Shown piece by piece: positions 62,252 to 64,000 of a stretch of DNA of 64,000 nt (position 1 is the stretch's first letter; every line of letters begins with the position of its first letter). The notes under the pieces are model-generated. The model had not been told where the DNA came from and did not search any database. It saw only the letters and a program-made list of their open reading frames with translations. The DNA is from Tabrizicola sp046569765. GTDB lineage: Bacteria > Pseudomonadota > Alphaproteobacteria > Rhodobacterales > Rhodobacteraceae. The translations under genes were made by a program, and so were the position numbers. The DNA lies in assembly GCA_046569765.1 (NCBI GenBank), contig JBKHWC010000002.1, positions 52,572-116,571 on the forward strand, read 5' to 3'.

Positions 62252-64000
62252 TCAAGCCGCTGAAGCCTCAAGCCTTTCCTGTGCGGTCAGCCATAGCGCC
62301 TCGGCCTTGTCGAGGGCCTGCATGAGCTCGGCATATTTGGCGTTCCAGGTGGCAAGCTCGCTTTTGCGGCTGTCCTCGTAAAGCGCGGGATCGGCCAGTT
62401 TGGTCGCCAGCTTGTCGCGCATGTCGTTCAGCTTTGCCAGCCGGTCCTCGCATTTGCGGACCTCGGCCTTCAGGGCAAGGATCTCGTCTCGACTGGCTTT
62501 CTTTGGCTTTTCAACGGGTTTCGCGGTGGTTTTTACCTCTTCGTCGCCGGCCAGAAGCTGACGGCGGTAGGCCTCCAGATCATCGGTGTAGGGCGTCACC
62601 GCGCCTCCCTTGACCAGCCACAGCCGGTCGGCCACCAGGCCCAGGAGGTGCATGTCGTGGCTGACCAGGATCACCGCGCCGGGATATTCGGTCAGCGCCT
62701 CCACCAGCGCCTCGCGGGATTCGATGTCCAGGTGGTTGGTCGGTTCGTCGAGGATCAGAAGATGCGGCGCGTCGATGGTGGCGAGCAGCAGGGAAAGCCG
62801 CGCTTTCTGACCGCCCGAGAGGCGACCGACGACGGTGTCCGCCTGGTCCGCCATCAGACCAAAGCCCGCCAACCGGGCGCGAAGCTTGGGCTGCGCCTCA
62901 TCCGGCCTTAGGCGCTGGACGTGCTGCAAGGGCGTCTCGTCCAGGTGCAGCTCATCGACCTGATGCTGGGCGAAATAGCCGATCCGCAGCTTTGACGACC
63001 GGGCGATCTTGCCCTCACACGGCTGAAGTTTCCCTGCCAAGAGCTTGGAAAGCGTCGACTTTCCCTCACCGTTCCGACCAAGAAGGGCGATCCGGTCATC
63101 CTGGTCGATCCGCAAGTTCAGCCGACGCAGGATCGGGGGGCCGCCATAGCCCACGGCCGCGCCGTCAAGGTTGATGATCGGGGGGGCCAGTTCCTCGGGC
63201 TTCGGGAAGGTGAAGACGACCTTCTTTGCCTCTTCGGGCGCGGTGATCGGGGTCAGCTTCTCCAGCATCTTCACGCGGGACTGGGCCTGCACGGCCTTGG
63301 ACGCCTTGGCCTTGAAGCGGTCCACAAAGCTCTGCAGATGCGCGCGCCGGGCTTCGACCTTCTTCGCCTCGGCCTGCAGGACCGCGCGGCGTTCGGCCAT
63401 CTGGCGGGCGAACTGGTCGTAGCCGCCTTGCCAGTAGGTGAGCTTGCGGTTGTCGAGATGCAGGATGCCCTGGACGGCGCGGTTCAGGAGGCCCCGGTCG
63501 TGGGAAATGATGAGGACCGTGTGGGGGTATTTCTGGAGGTAGCTCTCCAGCCAGAGTGCGCCCTCGAGGTCGAGATAGTTGGTCGGCTCATCCAGCAGCA
63601 GATAGTCGGGCTGGGCGAACAGCACGCCCGCCAGCGCCACCCGCATCCGCCAGCCGCCCGAGAAGGCCGAGCAGGGCATCAGCTGCTCTTCAGCGTCAAA
63701 TCCCAAGCCCTTGAGAATACTGGAGGCTCGCCCCTCGGCCGACCAGGCGTCGATGTCGGCAAGGCGCGCCTGGATCTCGGCGATCCGGTGCGGGTCCTGC
63801 GCGGTCTCCGCCTCGGCCATGAGCGCGGCACGTTCGGTGTCCGCGGCCAGCACCGTGTCCAGCAGCGAGGTTTCCGACGACGGGACTTCCTGCGCCACGC
63901 CGCCGATGCGGGCGCGCTGGGGCAGGGTAATCGCGCCGCCTTCCAGCGCAAGCTCTCCCCGGATCAGGCGGAACAGCGTCGTCTTGCCCGCGCCATTGCG
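62252..64000 (-). CDS. ABC-F family ATP-binding protein, 5' end outside window
   Basis: The frame is open to the right edge: the last bases encode RNGAGKTTLFRLIRGEL, the first Walker A, so roughly the first 35 codons are missing. A signature (FSGGWRMRVALAG) and Walker B (LLLDEPTNYLDLEG) complete domain one, then a linker with KAVQAQSRVKMLEKL. Domain two has GRNGEGKSTLSKLL, LSGGQKARLSLL and LILDEPTNHLD, and the C-terminus is coiled-coil (about the last 90 residues). There are no membrane segments, so it is a cytoplasmic ABC-F protein acting on ribosomes (Uup/YheS-like) rather than a transporter. Confidence 0.93.
   Translation of the reverse strand, partial: RNGAGKTTLFRLIRGELALEGGAITLPQRARIGGVAQEVPSSETSLLDTVLAADTERAALMAEAETAQDPHRIAEIQARLADIDAWSAEGRASSILKGLGFDAEEQLMPCSAFSGGWRMRVALAGVLFAQPDYLLLDEPTNYLDLEGALWLESYLQKYPHTVLIISHDRGLLNRAVQGILHLDNRKLTYWQGGYDQFARQMAERRAVLQAEAKKVEARRAHLQSFVDRFKAKASKAVQAQSRVKMLEKLTPITAPEEAKKVVFTFPKPEELAPPIINLDGAAVGYGGPPILRRLNLRIDQDDRIALLGRNGEGKSTLSKLLAGKLQPCEGKIARSSKLRIGYFAQHQVDELHLDETPLQHVQRLRPDEAQPKLRARLAGFGLMADQADTVVGRLSGGQKARLSLLLATIDAPHLLILDEPTNHLDIESREALVEALTEYPGAVILVSHDMHLLGLVADRLWLVKGGAVTPYTDDLEAYRRQLLAGDEEVKTTAKPVEKPKKASRDEILALKAEVRKCEDRLAKLNDMRDKLATKLADPALYEDSRKSELATWNAKYAELMQALDKAEALWLTAQERLEASAA

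Overview
The window reads as a chromosomal segment of a high-GC alphaproteobacterium of the family Rhodobacteraceae (Rhodobacter, Gemmobacter or Tabrizicola type; the genus cannot be fixed from sequence alone). Reasons are the gene order lptF-lptG-lptD-surA-pdxA-rsmA, the complete glgP-B-C-A-X-pgm operon, the SPOR-nagZ-scpA-scpB string behind argS, an endolysin/holin pair of the type that releases Rhodobacter gene transfer agents, a short-chain-acyl-CoA regulator of the ScfR family, and GC-rich intergenic hairpins. No rRNA, tRNA, CRISPR array, insertion sequence or replication origin was seen.

Layout. 1-2262 (minus): two ATPases and the first 69 codons of the binding protein of a dipeptide/oligopeptide ABC importer. 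2514-6778: an ArgE-like deacylase coupled to an FAD amine oxidase, a GFA-family gene that appears frameshifted, and an M20 amidohydrolase; with the importer this looks like a peptide or N-acyl-amino-acid catabolic block. 6883-10872: a very large soluble hybrid histidine kinase (GAF, about six PAS, HisKA, HATPase, receiver). 10869-16729: an ScfR-type regulator diverging from serine-glyoxylate aminotransferase, malyl-CoA lyase and both malate-CoA ligase subunits, i.e. the glyoxylate/acetyl-CoA-forming half of the serine cycle. 16733-24188 (minus): envelope biogenesis (lptF, lptG, lptD, surA) followed by pdxA and rsmA. 24331-26565: pepA, holC and a small copper chaperone.

26566-38042 is a glycogen operon with several dyad elements upstream. 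It is followed by an MttB-family methyltransferase, a 526-base stretch with no confident gene, a YegD-like Hsp70, an HNH nuclease with a good sigma-70 promoter, and a minus-strand coxG-coxS-coxL-coxM operon encoding a form II (not form I) CO-dehydrogenase-like molybdenum hydroxylase. 46950-51225 carries a lipoprotein transglycosylase and the zwf-pgl-pgi operon, with a LacI-type palindrome directly in front of zwf. 51301-53793 has ridA, a small lipoprotein, argC and ccmE. 53863-54944 is the endolysin/holin pair, followed by argS, a SPOR protein, nagZ, scpA and scpB. The window ends with an aspartic protease, MarC, a small DUF2267-like protein and an ABC-F ATPase that runs off the right edge.

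Sugar-phosphate flux links two regions: Pgm and GlgC meet at glucose-1-phosphate, Pgi and Zwf at glucose-6-phosphate. Both operons are preceded by a palindrome with the same AGCGCT core. The most interesting items are the ScfR-linked partial serine cycle, the stand-alone gene-transfer-agent-like lysis pair, the orphan multi-PAS kinase, the shared operator-like palindromes and the apparent GFA frameshift.
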